Source of the DNA: an uncultured Selenomonadales bacterium
Lineage (GTDB): Bacteria; Bacillota_C; Negativicutes; Selenomonadales; Selenomonadaceae
Assembly (NCBI GenBank): GCA_937916025.1
Contig: CALGGX010000310.1
Span: 1 to 5,192 of the forward strand
Length of the DNA stretch: 5,192 nucleotides
Reading direction: 5' to 3'
Shown here: one piece after another, positions 1 through 5,192 of the stretch
Position numbering within the stretch: position 1 is the stretch's first letter
How the letters are laid out: the number at the start of each line of letters is the position of its first letter
Made by a program: the position numbers and the translations under genes
The notes under the pieces: generated by a model
Databases searched by the model: none
What the model was told of the DNA's origin: nothing
What the model saw: only the letters and a program-made list of their open reading frames with translations

Positions 1-1769
1 TTGAGCACGGTTGCGACATGTTCAGCATGTCGTTGGGTATCGCCAATTCGAGCGTCACCGACCGCACCTTGCTCCGCAACATGTGCGTGGCCGCCCTCGA
101 CGCGGGCGTGGTGGCCGCCATCGCTGCCGGCAACGAAGGCAACAGCCAAGGCCAATATCCCATCCCGAACAATGTGCGCGTGCCAGGCAGCTGCCCTCCG
201 CCTTATATGGACGATGTGCAAGGCGCCAACCCGGGCGATCTGAGCTGCTCGGTCTGCATCGGCGCCGTCGACTCCAACGACAATGCGGCCTACTTCACCT
301 CGCACGGCCCCGTCACTTGGTCGAACACCTCGTTTGGCGATTATCCCTACAACCCGGGCATCGGACTCATCCGTCCCGACGTGTGCGCCCCGGGCGTCGA
401 CATCAAGTCGCTGAACTATGCCTCCAACTCCGGCTACACCACCATGAGCGGCACTTCGATGGCCACGCCTTGCGTGGCGGGTTGCATGGCCCTCATGCTG
501 AGCAAGAACATCGACCTGACGCCTGCCGAGGTGTGCCAAATCCTTGAAGAGACGGCGCATCCGTTGGCTCCGGGCAAGAGCAACATCTATGGCTTTGGCC
601 GCGTCGACGTGTTGGCCGCCATCGAGGAAGTGCAAGTGGGCGCTATGGCGTTCAACAACGCCATCGTCAACGACCCCTTGGGCAACAACGACCACAAGCT
701 CAATCCGGGCGAGACGGTCTCCCTCAGCCTCGACCTGACCAATGTCTCCGAAGCCGCCGTCAACGGTGCGCGTTTGGAACTGACGACTGCCAACGAGCAT
801 GTCACCATCGTCAACGGCACGGCGCAGTTGCCCAACTTCGCGCCCCAACAGAACATGGTGGTGGAGGACGTTTTCTCCTTCAGCGTCGACAACGAGGTGG
901 TTGCCAAACAGAAAATCAAGTTCGCCGCCGAGGTGTATATTGACAACGAGCTTTCGGGCAAGCTGAACTTCACCGTCGAGGTGTACGACTACAACCTGCA
1001 ATATGGCGCCGTGGCTGTCTTGAACGACGACAACGCCAACGGCCTCCTCAATCCGGGCGAGACCGCCGACTTGCGCATCTTCGTCGACAATGCGGGCAAC
1101 GAAATGGCCCAAACGGTGGTGGGCACGCTCTCTACCGACTATGCCTTGGTCACGCTCAACGAAGTCGAGAAGCCTTACGGAACGGTGGGCGCCGAATTGG
1201 CTGGCTATGCCGATTACAACCTCAGCCTCGATGCCTCGGCTCCCGACGACTTTGCCATCCCCTTCACCCTTGAGTTGGTGGATGCCAACGGTCGCCACAC
1301 CACGCTGACCTTCACCTACAAGAACGCCTGCAATGTGGTGTTCGCCTTGTCCGATTCCTATGGCGACGGCTGGAACAACGCCTACTTGGCCGTGAGCTAC
1401 AGCGACGGCACGCCTTCCGAGAACATGACCATCAATAGTGGCAACTCGGCCACCTACACTCGCGAACTCGCTTCGGGTTCGACCATTACCCTCTCGTGGC
1501 ACAGCGGCAACTGGGACAGCGAATGCAGCTTCCAGATTGCTTACGAGGACGGCATGGTCATCTTCGAGAACAGCGGCGGCTTCAACGGTACGCAAACCTT
1601 CGAAGTCAATTGCAGCGGCGGCAGTATTCCTGAGTTCTGTACCCCGATTCGCAACCTCGTTTACGAGCTGGACGGACACAATGTCATCCTCACTTGGGAA
1701 GCCCCCGAAAGCGGCAACCCGACGGGTTACGAGGTCTACAGAGAGACCGAACTGCTCGAAACCGTCACG
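1..1769 (+). CDS. Secreted S8 (subtilisin) family protease with adhesin-type C-terminal domains, truncated at both ends
   Basis: Partial secreted serine endopeptidase. The frame is open from base 3, so the ATG at 18 is internal: residues EHGCD precede it and continue the subtilase fold. Numbering from that ATG: the oxyanion-hole Asn lies in AAGNEGN (37-42) and the catalytic Ser is S147 in MSGTSMATPCVAG (bases 456-458). The Asp and His of the triad would lie upstream of the window. After the protease domain (to about 204) come two Ig-like repeats, each with an N-D-x-x-G/N...LNPGE motif (about 210-325 and 326-435), then a domain with DSYGDGWNN (446-454), then the start of a fibronectin-III domain (from about 541; LTWEAP, GYEVYR). 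This order is typical of Bacteroidales cell-surface proteases and gingipain/haemagglutinin-like adhesins. A type IX secretion C-terminal signal would be expected but is not present. The protein homology stops near LLETVT (about 1769). The frame stays open to 2222 only because it runs into foreign sequence. The family call is firm; the lineage is inferred. Confidence 0.85.
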
Positions 1770-1775
1770 GCGTTG
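1758..1775. other. Probable chimeric join 1: protease to GpsA-like fragment
   Basis: Before this point the frame reads as a fibronectin-III strand (GYEVYR..ELLETVT), which should continue with a T-x-Y-x-D-type strand. After it the frame reads as a GpsA C-terminal helix (ALMKLSEQTGVEIPI). The short sequence encoding TVT(A) suits both partners, so the exact breakpoint cannot be placed within these bases. Lysine codon choice changes here from mostly AAG to AAA. Confidence 0.55.
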
Positions 1776-1877
1776 ATGAAACTCTCCGAGCAGACGGGCG
1801 TCGAAATTCCGATCTGTAACACCGTCGACGGCATCATTCATCATCGAAAAGACCCGCGCGGCGAGATCATGAAACTC
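1761..1877 (+). CDS. gpsA: C-terminal fragment resembling NAD(P)H-dependent glycerol-3-phosphate dehydrogenase (GpsA)
   Basis: About 39 codons in the same frame as the protease read TVTALMKLSEQTGVEIPI, then CNTVDGIIHHRKDPRGEIMKL. This matches the conserved end of GpsA: a helix of the type T-x-A-x-x-L-S, then GVE(M/I)PI, a V/I-rich helix and K-D-P-x-x-x-(I/V)-x-x-L near the C-terminus. GpsA makes sn-glycerol-3-phosphate for phospholipid synthesis in the cytosol. Nothing upstream resembles the GpsA Rossmann or substrate domains, and the last few residues and stop are missing, because sequence after about 1877 is the antisense of cbiB. All three lysine codons are AAA, whereas the upstream protease mostly uses AAG, which supports a different origin. 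This is probably a third piece in a chimeric join and not a working gene. I recognise it from memory of the family without an alignment, so the identity is moderately sure. Confidence 0.55.
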
Positions 1878-2149
1878 AACACCAACGCTTCGATGAAAAT
1901 CTCCGCCGTCAATGAGCCGAGCGACTTCGCTTCGTACTCGATTGCCGCACCGATCACGCCGCTCAAAGCGATCACAATCGAAACCAACACGCCGCCCTTG
2001 ACGAGTTTCGGCAAATCGGAATCAGTTGCGCGATACAGAAATTTTTCGAGCAGCGAGATCAAATTGCCCATCAAGACGACCGGATGCAATTTTGAGCGCG
2101 GATCGCCAATCAAAGTGTCGAGCAGAAATGCCACAGCCATCGTCAGCAT
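1841..2149 (-). CDS. cbiB: Adenosylcobinamide-phosphate synthase CbiB/CobD, N-terminal third only (3' truncated)
   Basis: CbiB is an integral membrane enzyme of cobalamin (B12) synthesis that attaches the aminopropanol (phosphate) arm to adenosylcobyric acid, giving adenosylcobinamide (phosphate). The visible N-terminus has the family hallmarks: AFLLDTLIGDP (7-17), HPVVLMG (22-28), a LISLLEKFLYR helix (30-40), a hydrophobic segment (about 51-71) and EALVLSFMISPR (87-98). The family is normally about 300 residues; here homology stops at R98 and the frame reaches a stop at 1841-1843 after four unrelated residues (GSFR), which is the chimeric join and not a natural C-terminus. The ATG at 2147-2149 is well supported, with GAGGTG 8 nt upstream. 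It starts 12 bp after the stop of the purine permease on the same strand, so the two are probably cotranscribed. The remaining two thirds of the gene, and any further cobalamin genes, lie outside this contig piece. Confidence 0.85.
   Translation of the reverse strand: MLTMAVAFLLDTLIGDPRSKLHPVVLMGNLISLLEKFLYRATDSDLPKLVKGGVLVSIVIALSGVIGAAIEYEAKSLGSLTAEIFIEALVLSFMISPRGSFR
1856..1877. other. Probable chimeric, strand-inverting join 2: GpsA-like fragment to cbiB antisense
   Basis: Read rightward these bases encode the GpsA-like RGEIMKL. Read leftward they encode the CbiB-like SFMISPR. CbiB homology on the minus strand is lost just beyond R98 (codon 1856-1858), where the family continues SLAEAG but this sequence gives GSFR and a stop. 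GpsA-like homology on the plus strand is lost just after 1877. The two homologies therefore end within about 20 bases of each other, on opposite strands. Confidence 0.65.
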
Positions 2150-2161
2150 GGATCGCTCACC

Positions 2162-3475
2162 TCACGAGCGCATGAAAAGATTGATCAGAAATGCGACGCT
2201 TACCAGCCACATTACCGGGTGAATTTCCTTTGTCTTATGCCCGATGGTTTTCATGAAGACGTAGCTGACAAAGCCGAACGCGAAGCCGTTTGCAATCGAA
2301 GAAGTCATCGGCATCATGATGATTGTCAAAAAAGCGGGGAAGCCGTCGGTGAAGTCCTCGAAGTCGACGTGTTTGATGCCGTTCATCATCATCGCGCCGA
2401 CGAGGATCAATGCCGGCGAAGTTGCAAACGCCGGGACGAGTCCGATCAACGGCGCAAACATCAGCGAGATCAAAAACAGCAACGAGACGGTTACGGCAGT
2501 CAAACCGGTTTTGCCTCCGGCGGCAATGCCCGCCGCGCTTTCGATATAAGAAGTGACGGTTGAAGTGCCGAAGATCGCGCTGGTGATCGTACCGACGGCG
2601 TCCGTCGTCAATGCCTTGTCGAGATTTTCGATCTTGCCGTGCTCGTCGACGAGCCCCGCCTTTTGCGTCAAACCGATCAGCGTGCCCATGTTGTCGAAAA
2701 GCTCGACGACGGTGAAAGTGAAGATGATCGAAACGATACCGTAATTCCAAGCACCGACAATGTCGAGTTGACCGAACGTGAGTTCGAGGCTCGGCGGCGA
2801 TATGCTGATGATGTTGCCGATTGAAGTCGGCGCGGGCGACAAGCCGAGGAACATCGAGATCAATGTCGTTACGATAATTCCGATCAAAAGCGCGCCTTGA
2901 ATGTCAAGAGCCATCAAGCCGCCGGTGAAAAGCAGTCCGGCGAGCGCGAGTGCCGTCGTCGGATTTGTCAATGAGCCGAGCGTGATGAATGTGGCGGGAT
3001 CGGAGATGATGATGCCGGTGCCTTTCAAGCCGACGAAGGCAATGAAGAGTCCGATGCCGACGCCGATTGCGAACTTCAGATTTTCCGGGACGCAATTGAT
3101 GATTGCCTGTCGAATGCCGCCGAATGTCAAGATCAAAAACAAGATGCCGGAAAAGAAAACCGCGCCGAGCGCGACTGTCCAATGCAATCCGAGAATGCCG
3201 CAAACGTAATACGCAAAAAAGGCGTTAAGCCCCATGCCCGGGGCGAGCGCGACGGGATAATTCGCAAAGACGCCCATGATCAAAGAGGCGAGCGCGGCGA
3301 TCCAAATCGTGGCGGCGATTGCGCCTTCGAGCGGAACTCCGGCGGCGGTCAAAATGTTCGGATTGACGAAGATGATGTAAGATACGGCAACAAATGTCGT
3401 GATGCCGGCGATAATTTCCGTGCGGATGCTTGAGCCTTTTTCACTGATTTTGAAATACCGATCCAAAAAATCCAT
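2162..3475 (-). CDS. NCS2 family (AzgA/PbuG-type) purine nucleobase permease
   Basis: Complete 437-residue inner-membrane transporter, a normal length for the AzgA/PbuG (hypoxanthine/guanine/adenine) branch of the NCS2 family, which imports nucleobases by proton symport. Hallmarks in order: an N-terminal FKI..KGSSIRTEIIAGITTFVAVSYIIFVNPNIL stretch (8-42), the TM3 signature ALAPGMGLNAFFAYY (76-90), TM8 VELFDNMGTLIGL (257-269) with the conserved acidic E258, and TM10 GTSTVTSYIESAAGI (303-317) with E312. The last two segments form the substrate site in family structures. About 12-14 hydrophobic segments are visible, and the tail is short. The ATG at 3473-3475 has GGAGG 12 nt upstream, slightly far but the best site available. 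It lies 118 bp downstream of the glucosaminidase-TPR gene and 12 bp upstream of cbiB. I see no purine riboswitch or clear promoter in the 118-bp leader. Which nucleobase it carries cannot be read from sequence alone. Confidence 0.93.
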   Translation of the reverse strand: MDFLDRYFKISEKGSSIRTEIIAGITTFVAVSYIIFVNPNILTAAGVPLEGAIAATIWIAALASLIMGVFANYPVALAPGMGLNAFFAYYVCGILGLHWTVALGAVFFSGILFLILTFGGIRQAIINCVPENLKFAIGVGIGLFIAFVGLKGTGIIISDPATFITLGSLTNPTTALALAGLLFTGGLMALDIQGALLIGIIVTTLISMFLGLSPAPTSIGNIISISPPSLELTFGQLDIVGAWNYGIVSIIFTFTVVELFDNMGTLIGLTQKAGLVDEHGKIENLDKALTTDAVGTITSAIFGTSTVTSYIESAAGIAAGGKTGLTAVTVSLLFLISLMFAPLIGLVPAFATSPALILVGAMMMNGIKHVDFEDFTDGFPAFLTIIMMPMTSSIANGFAFGFVSYVFMKTIGHKTKEIHPVMWLVSVAFLINLFMRS

Positions 3476-3499
3476 TTACCTGTCAAACCTCCAAAAGGC

Positions 3500-3562
3500 A
3501 ATTCGTAATTCGTAATGCGTAATGCGTAATTAGTAATTAGTAATTAGAAATTTGAAATTAAT
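3500..3562. repeat. Tandem array of nine 7-bp units (AATNNGT-type)
   Basis: Nine successive heptamers keep perfect phase: AATTCGT twice, AATGCGT twice, AATTAGT twice, then degenerate AATTAGA, AATTTGA and AATTAAT. Every unit begins AAT. The variants come in identical adjacent pairs, which suggests slippage or stepwise duplication. The array fills most of the gap between the glucosaminidase-TPR gene and the purine permease and ends 24 bp before the permease start codon. Short heptamer arrays of this look occur in intergenic regions of various bacteria; a function is not established here. Confidence 0.9.
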
Positions 3563-3593
3563 TGCGCATTACCGCCCTGTTATTATGCGTTAA
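3558..3593 (-). terminator. Weak imperfect stem-loop just after the glucosaminidase-TPR gene
   Basis: The arms TTAA..CGCAT and ATGCGTTAA can form a 9-bp stem with a 3-nt bulge around a 15-nt loop. It begins directly after the TGA stop at 3594-3596 on the minus strand. It is AT-rich, the loop is large and there is no proper U-tract, so it is at best a leaky terminator or an mRNA 3' structure. Confidence 0.25.
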
Positions 3594-4814
3594 TCATTGT
3601 TTCTTCTTTTTCTTTTTGATGCAAGAATCGATCATGTCGCAATTGGCTTTGACGATCTCGTTGCGATCGTTGATCTCCGCCGCGCGGCTGAAATCGGCAT
3701 AAGCCTCTTCATATTTTTCTTGCCGAAAATGAGCGATGCCGATCTCGTTGACAACATTTGCGCTCACGGCTTCAATTTCCAACGCGCGATTGAAGTCTTC
3801 GATTGCCTTGTTGTATTCTCCGGCGAGGAGTTTCAGTCGCCCGCGATTGTACCAGCCGTTGAAAAACTCCGCGTTCGTTGCCAACAAACGATCATACATT
3901 TCGATTGCTTCAGAATTATCGCCGAGCTTTTCGAGCGCAATCGCAAGGTCGTAGAGAGCTTCCGACGAGTCCGGCTTCAAAAGCACGGCAGACTCGAAAT
4001 CGGCTTTTGCGTTGTAAAGATCGTTGCGATTGAAGTAAATCAATCCGCGCGTGACGAACATCTCCGCCGTCGGAGCCGAATTTTTGATCTTGTTGTTGAC
4101 AGACATGAATGTAGACGGCGAATCGTCGGGCATTTTTGCTTCCTGCCAGATGCGAAGAATTTCCTGTCCGTAATAAGTCCCGGGCACCGCCCAGACGCCG
4201 TTGAGATCGGTCCAATGCGTCATTTTGCCGAAAATGTCTTTGCGATTGTTTTTGATGTGATTGTATCGGGGATCGACGAGAATTGTCTTCGGATCCCGTT
4301 TCGACACATACGCAAGCAAGTGCTGAATGTGGGCGCGCACGCCGAGCCGCGGCGTTGCAAACGAATGCCCGGGTTCTTTGTTGCCGGTCGCGCCGAGCCC
4401 GCAAAAATTATTCTGCTTCGGATCGACATCGCCGCCGTATTTGAATGTGCCGGTTTCTTTCAACGCCTGGCAGAGTGCAACGTCCGGGCGAATGCCCTCG
4501 CGTCCCGCCTCTTCATAGTATATCTGAACAATTTCTTGTACCGAGCAATTGAGCAACGGTTTCGGATTGCGCTTGTTGATGAGCTTGACCATTTGCGCTT
4601 GCGTAACGCTCGGCTCGCCCAAGATGCTCACGCGTTCGGGTGCCTCGAGCGGAAGCATCATCGGATTGTCCATTGCCGGAGCATCGATTAATGTTGCCGC
4701 GCGGAGTTTCTTCTTGTCGAATTTGATTTTGTCTGCCGCGTCCGCAATCGGAAGCGCGAGCACGAATGACAGCAGAGTCGCCAATGCGATCAGCAGTCGA
4801 AATGATTTTTGCAA
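3594..4814 (-). CDS. Secreted glucosaminidase-domain protein with C-terminal TPR repeats
   Basis: Predicted exported 406-residue protein likely to act on peptidoglycan. The chosen start is the TTG at 4812-4814: it has AGGGGAG 8 nt upstream and yields a textbook signal peptide (MQKSFRLLIALATLLSFVLALPIADA, cleavage near ADA/AD at about 26). An upstream in-frame ATG at 4877 overlaps the promoter and would bury the signal peptide. Residues about 68-227 resemble the Glucosaminidase domain (PF01832 type, endo-beta-N-acetylglucosaminidase fold): ALCQALKETGTFKYGGD with likely catalytic E120, then QNNFCGLGA (134-142), FATPRLGVRAHIQHLLAY (152-169), and W201/W208 near the end. Cysteines C90, C115 and C138 may allow a disulfide. 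Residues about 249-384 form four TPR units (EMFVTRGLIYFNRNDLYNAKADF..., ALYDLAIALEKLGD..., WYNRGRLKLLAGEY..., VVNEIGIAHFRQEKY...). The C-terminus ends in six lysines. It has its own promoter and is divergent from the isomerase gene. Substrate and partners are inferred. Confidence 0.85.
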   Translation of the reverse strand: MQKSFRLLIALATLLSFVLALPIADAADKIKFDKKKLRAATLIDAPAMDNPMMLPLEAPERVSILGEPSVTQAQMVKLINKRNPKPLLNCSVQEIVQIYYEEAGREGIRPDVALCQALKETGTFKYGGDVDPKQNNFCGLGATGNKEPGHSFATPRLGVRAHIQHLLAYVSKRDPKTILVDPRYNHIKNNRKDIFGKMTHWTDLNGVWAVPGTYYGQEILRIWQEAKMPDDSPSTFMSVNNKIKNSAPTAEMFVTRGLIYFNRNDLYNAKADFESAVLLKPDSSEALYDLAIALEKLGDNSEAIEMYDRLLATNAEFFNGWYNRGRLKLLAGEYNKAIEDFNRALEIEAVSANVVNEIGIAHFRQEKYEEAYADFSRAAEINDRNEIVKANCDMIDSCIKKKKKKQ

Positions 4815-4822
4815 AATTACCA

Positions 4823-4829
4823 CTCCCCT
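4823..4829 (-). promoter_or_regulatory. Shine-Dalgarno AGGGGAG that sets the TTG start of the glucosaminidase-TPR gene
   Basis: AGGGGAG on the minus strand lies 8 nt before the TTG at 4812-4814, an ideal spacing. A GTG that overlaps this site, and the ATG at 4877, are less suitable starts. The TTG choice also gives the expected signal peptide at the N-terminus. Confidence 0.75.
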
Positions 4830-4860
4830 AACAGGAAAAATTTTGTTTGTATCGAAGTGT

Positions 4861-4889
4861 ATTAAAAAGCAAAACAATCAATCTGTCAA
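4861..4889 (-). promoter_or_regulatory. Sigma-70-type promoter for the glucosaminidase-TPR gene
   Basis: On the minus strand a perfect -35 TTGACA (4884-4889) is separated by exactly 17 bp from a -10 TTTAAT (4861-4866), five of six matches to consensus. Transcription would start near 4854, giving a leader of about 40 nt to the TTG start. The element lies in the 98-bp gap between two divergent genes, so it may share this short control region with the isomerase gene, for which I could not find an equally clear promoter. Confidence 0.7.
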
Positions 4890-4897
4890 CAGTCAAT

Positions 4898-4902
4898 GGA
4901 GG
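4898..4902 (+). promoter_or_regulatory. Shine-Dalgarno GGAGG of the RpiB-family gene
   Basis: GGAGG lies 10 nt before the ATG at 4913-4915 and supports that start. The protein begins MKIAMANDHAG, matching the usual N-terminus of the family. Confidence 0.8.
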
Positions 4903-4912
4903 TATTCAAACG

Positions 4913-5192
4913 ATGAAAATTGCAATGGCGAACGATCACGCGGGCACCGCGCTCAAAAATCAGATCAAGAAGTATCTCGAGGAGCAGGGGCATGAAGTGA
5001 AAGACTTCGGCACGTACACCGAAGACGCGGCGGATCTTCCGGACTATGTATATCCGGCATCGCTGGCAGTGGCGAAGGGCGAATGCGAGCGCGGCATTTT
5101 TGTTGACGGCGTGGGCTTCGGCAGTGCGTTGATCGCAAACAAAATCTTCGGCTTGTATGCGGTTGTGTGTCAAGATCCGTTCTGCGCCCGCC
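4913..5192 (+). CDS. RpiB/LacA/LacB-family sugar-phosphate isomerase homologue with altered active site (3' cut by window end)
   Basis: The first 93 residues of an expected roughly 150 are visible. They align along their length with RpiB/LacA/LacB, cytosolic enzymes that interconvert aldose and ketose phosphates (RpiB: ribose-5-phosphate and ribulose-5-phosphate). Family features: MKIAMANDHAG (1-11) with the conserved D8-H9, a helix LKNQIKKYLEEQGHEV (14-29), DFGTY (31-35), DLPDYVYPASLAVAKGE (41-57), then the active-site strand and loop IFVDGVGFGSALIANKI (62-78), and VVCQDPFCAR (84-93). In classical RpiB the loop reads I-C-G-T-G-x-G with a catalytic Cys (C66 in E. coli). Here the matching residue is D65 and the following Thr is V67. 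The mycobacterial-type Glu a few positions later is also absent (S71 there). It may therefore be a divergent isomerase with another substrate or mechanism. The gene is divergent from the glucosaminidase-TPR gene, 98 bp apart. Family assignment is firm; activity as ribose-5-phosphate isomerase is doubtful. Confidence 0.85.
   Translation, partial: MKIAMANDHAGTALKNQIKKYLEEQGHEVKDFGTYTEDAADLPDYVYPASLAVAKGECERGIFVDGVGFGSALIANKIFGLYAVVCQDPFCAR

Noticed and set aside
18..2222. A single 734-residue protein joining the protease to a novel C-terminal domain.
   Set aside because: From about 1878 the frame is the antisense of cbiB and then of the permease 3' end, and the middle piece is GpsA-like. The open frame is a by-product of the joins, not a real fusion.
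2235..2750. An alternative-frame open frame rich in Arg and His inside the permease gene.
   Set aside because: The low-complexity Arg/His composition is typical of a frameshifted shadow of a membrane protein gene. It has no independent start context.
3476..3593. Possible purine riboswitch or CRISPR-like repeats in the permease leader.
   Set aside because: The repeats are 7-bp tandem units without spacers, so they are not CRISPR. I could not find the conserved loops of a purine riboswitch.
3597..4691. A long (364-codon) open frame antisense to the glucosaminidase-TPR gene.
   Set aside because: It mirrors a well-supported gene with a signal peptide, promoter and domains. Its own translation shows no recognisable domain.
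4815..4912. A promoter for the isomerase gene on the plus strand.
   Set aside because: The TTGTTT and TATTAA-like words present are wrongly spaced, so no convincing -35/-10 pair could be assigned.
4549..4995. A plus-strand open frame crossing the divergent promoter region into the isomerase gene.
   Set aside because: It overlaps two better-supported genes in wrong frames and shows no family resemblance.

Overview
The window looks like a composite of DNA from two unrelated bacteria, not a continuous stretch of one genome. Bases 1 to about 1765 carry part of a secreted subtilisin-family protease with adhesin-type domains. Its domain types and base usage (lysine mostly AAG) suggest a Bacteroidales organism such as a Prevotella or Porphyromonas relative. 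From about 1856 onward the genes look like those of an anaerobic, gut- or rumen-type Firmicute, most plausibly Negativicutes. The lineage calls come from gene style and family knowledge, because the window has no rRNA or other phylogenetic marker.

Layout. (1) 1..~1769 (+): S8 protease with tandem Ig-like domains, a DSYGDGWN domain and the start of a fibronectin-III domain, truncated at both ends. (2) ~1761..~1877 (+): a short piece resembling the extreme C-terminus of glycerol-3-phosphate dehydrogenase (GpsA), joined in frame to the protease. (3) ~1856..2149 (-): the N-terminal third of cobalamin biosynthesis protein CbiB, cut off where it meets the GpsA piece. (4) 2162..3475 (-): a complete NCS2 (AzgA/PbuG-like) purine permease, 12 bp upstream of cbiB and probably cotranscribed with it. 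(5) 3476..3593: an intergenic region with a clean 7-bp tandem repeat array. (6) 3594..4814 (-): a secreted glucosaminidase-TPR protein with a TTG start, a good Shine-Dalgarno and a clear TTGACA-N17-TTTAAT promoter. (7) 4913..end (+): the N-terminal part of an RpiB/LacA/LacB-family sugar-phosphate isomerase homologue, transcribed divergently, whose usual catalytic Cys is replaced by Asp.

The two joins (about 1758-1775 and 1856-1877) both sit where a short sequence satisfies both partners, and the second also inverts the coding strand. That is the pattern expected from amplification or assembly chimeras, so the long open frame that runs from the protease through to base 2222 should not be read as a novel fusion protein. 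In the Firmicute part, three genes run leftward (glucosaminidase-TPR, purine permease, cbiB) and one rightward (the isomerase). Only the permease-cbiB pair is tightly coupled, and I see no obvious pathway linking all four. I found no convincing new biological system. The most interesting biological items are the RpiB homologue lacking its catalytic Cys, the glucosaminidase-TPR architecture and the heptamer array.
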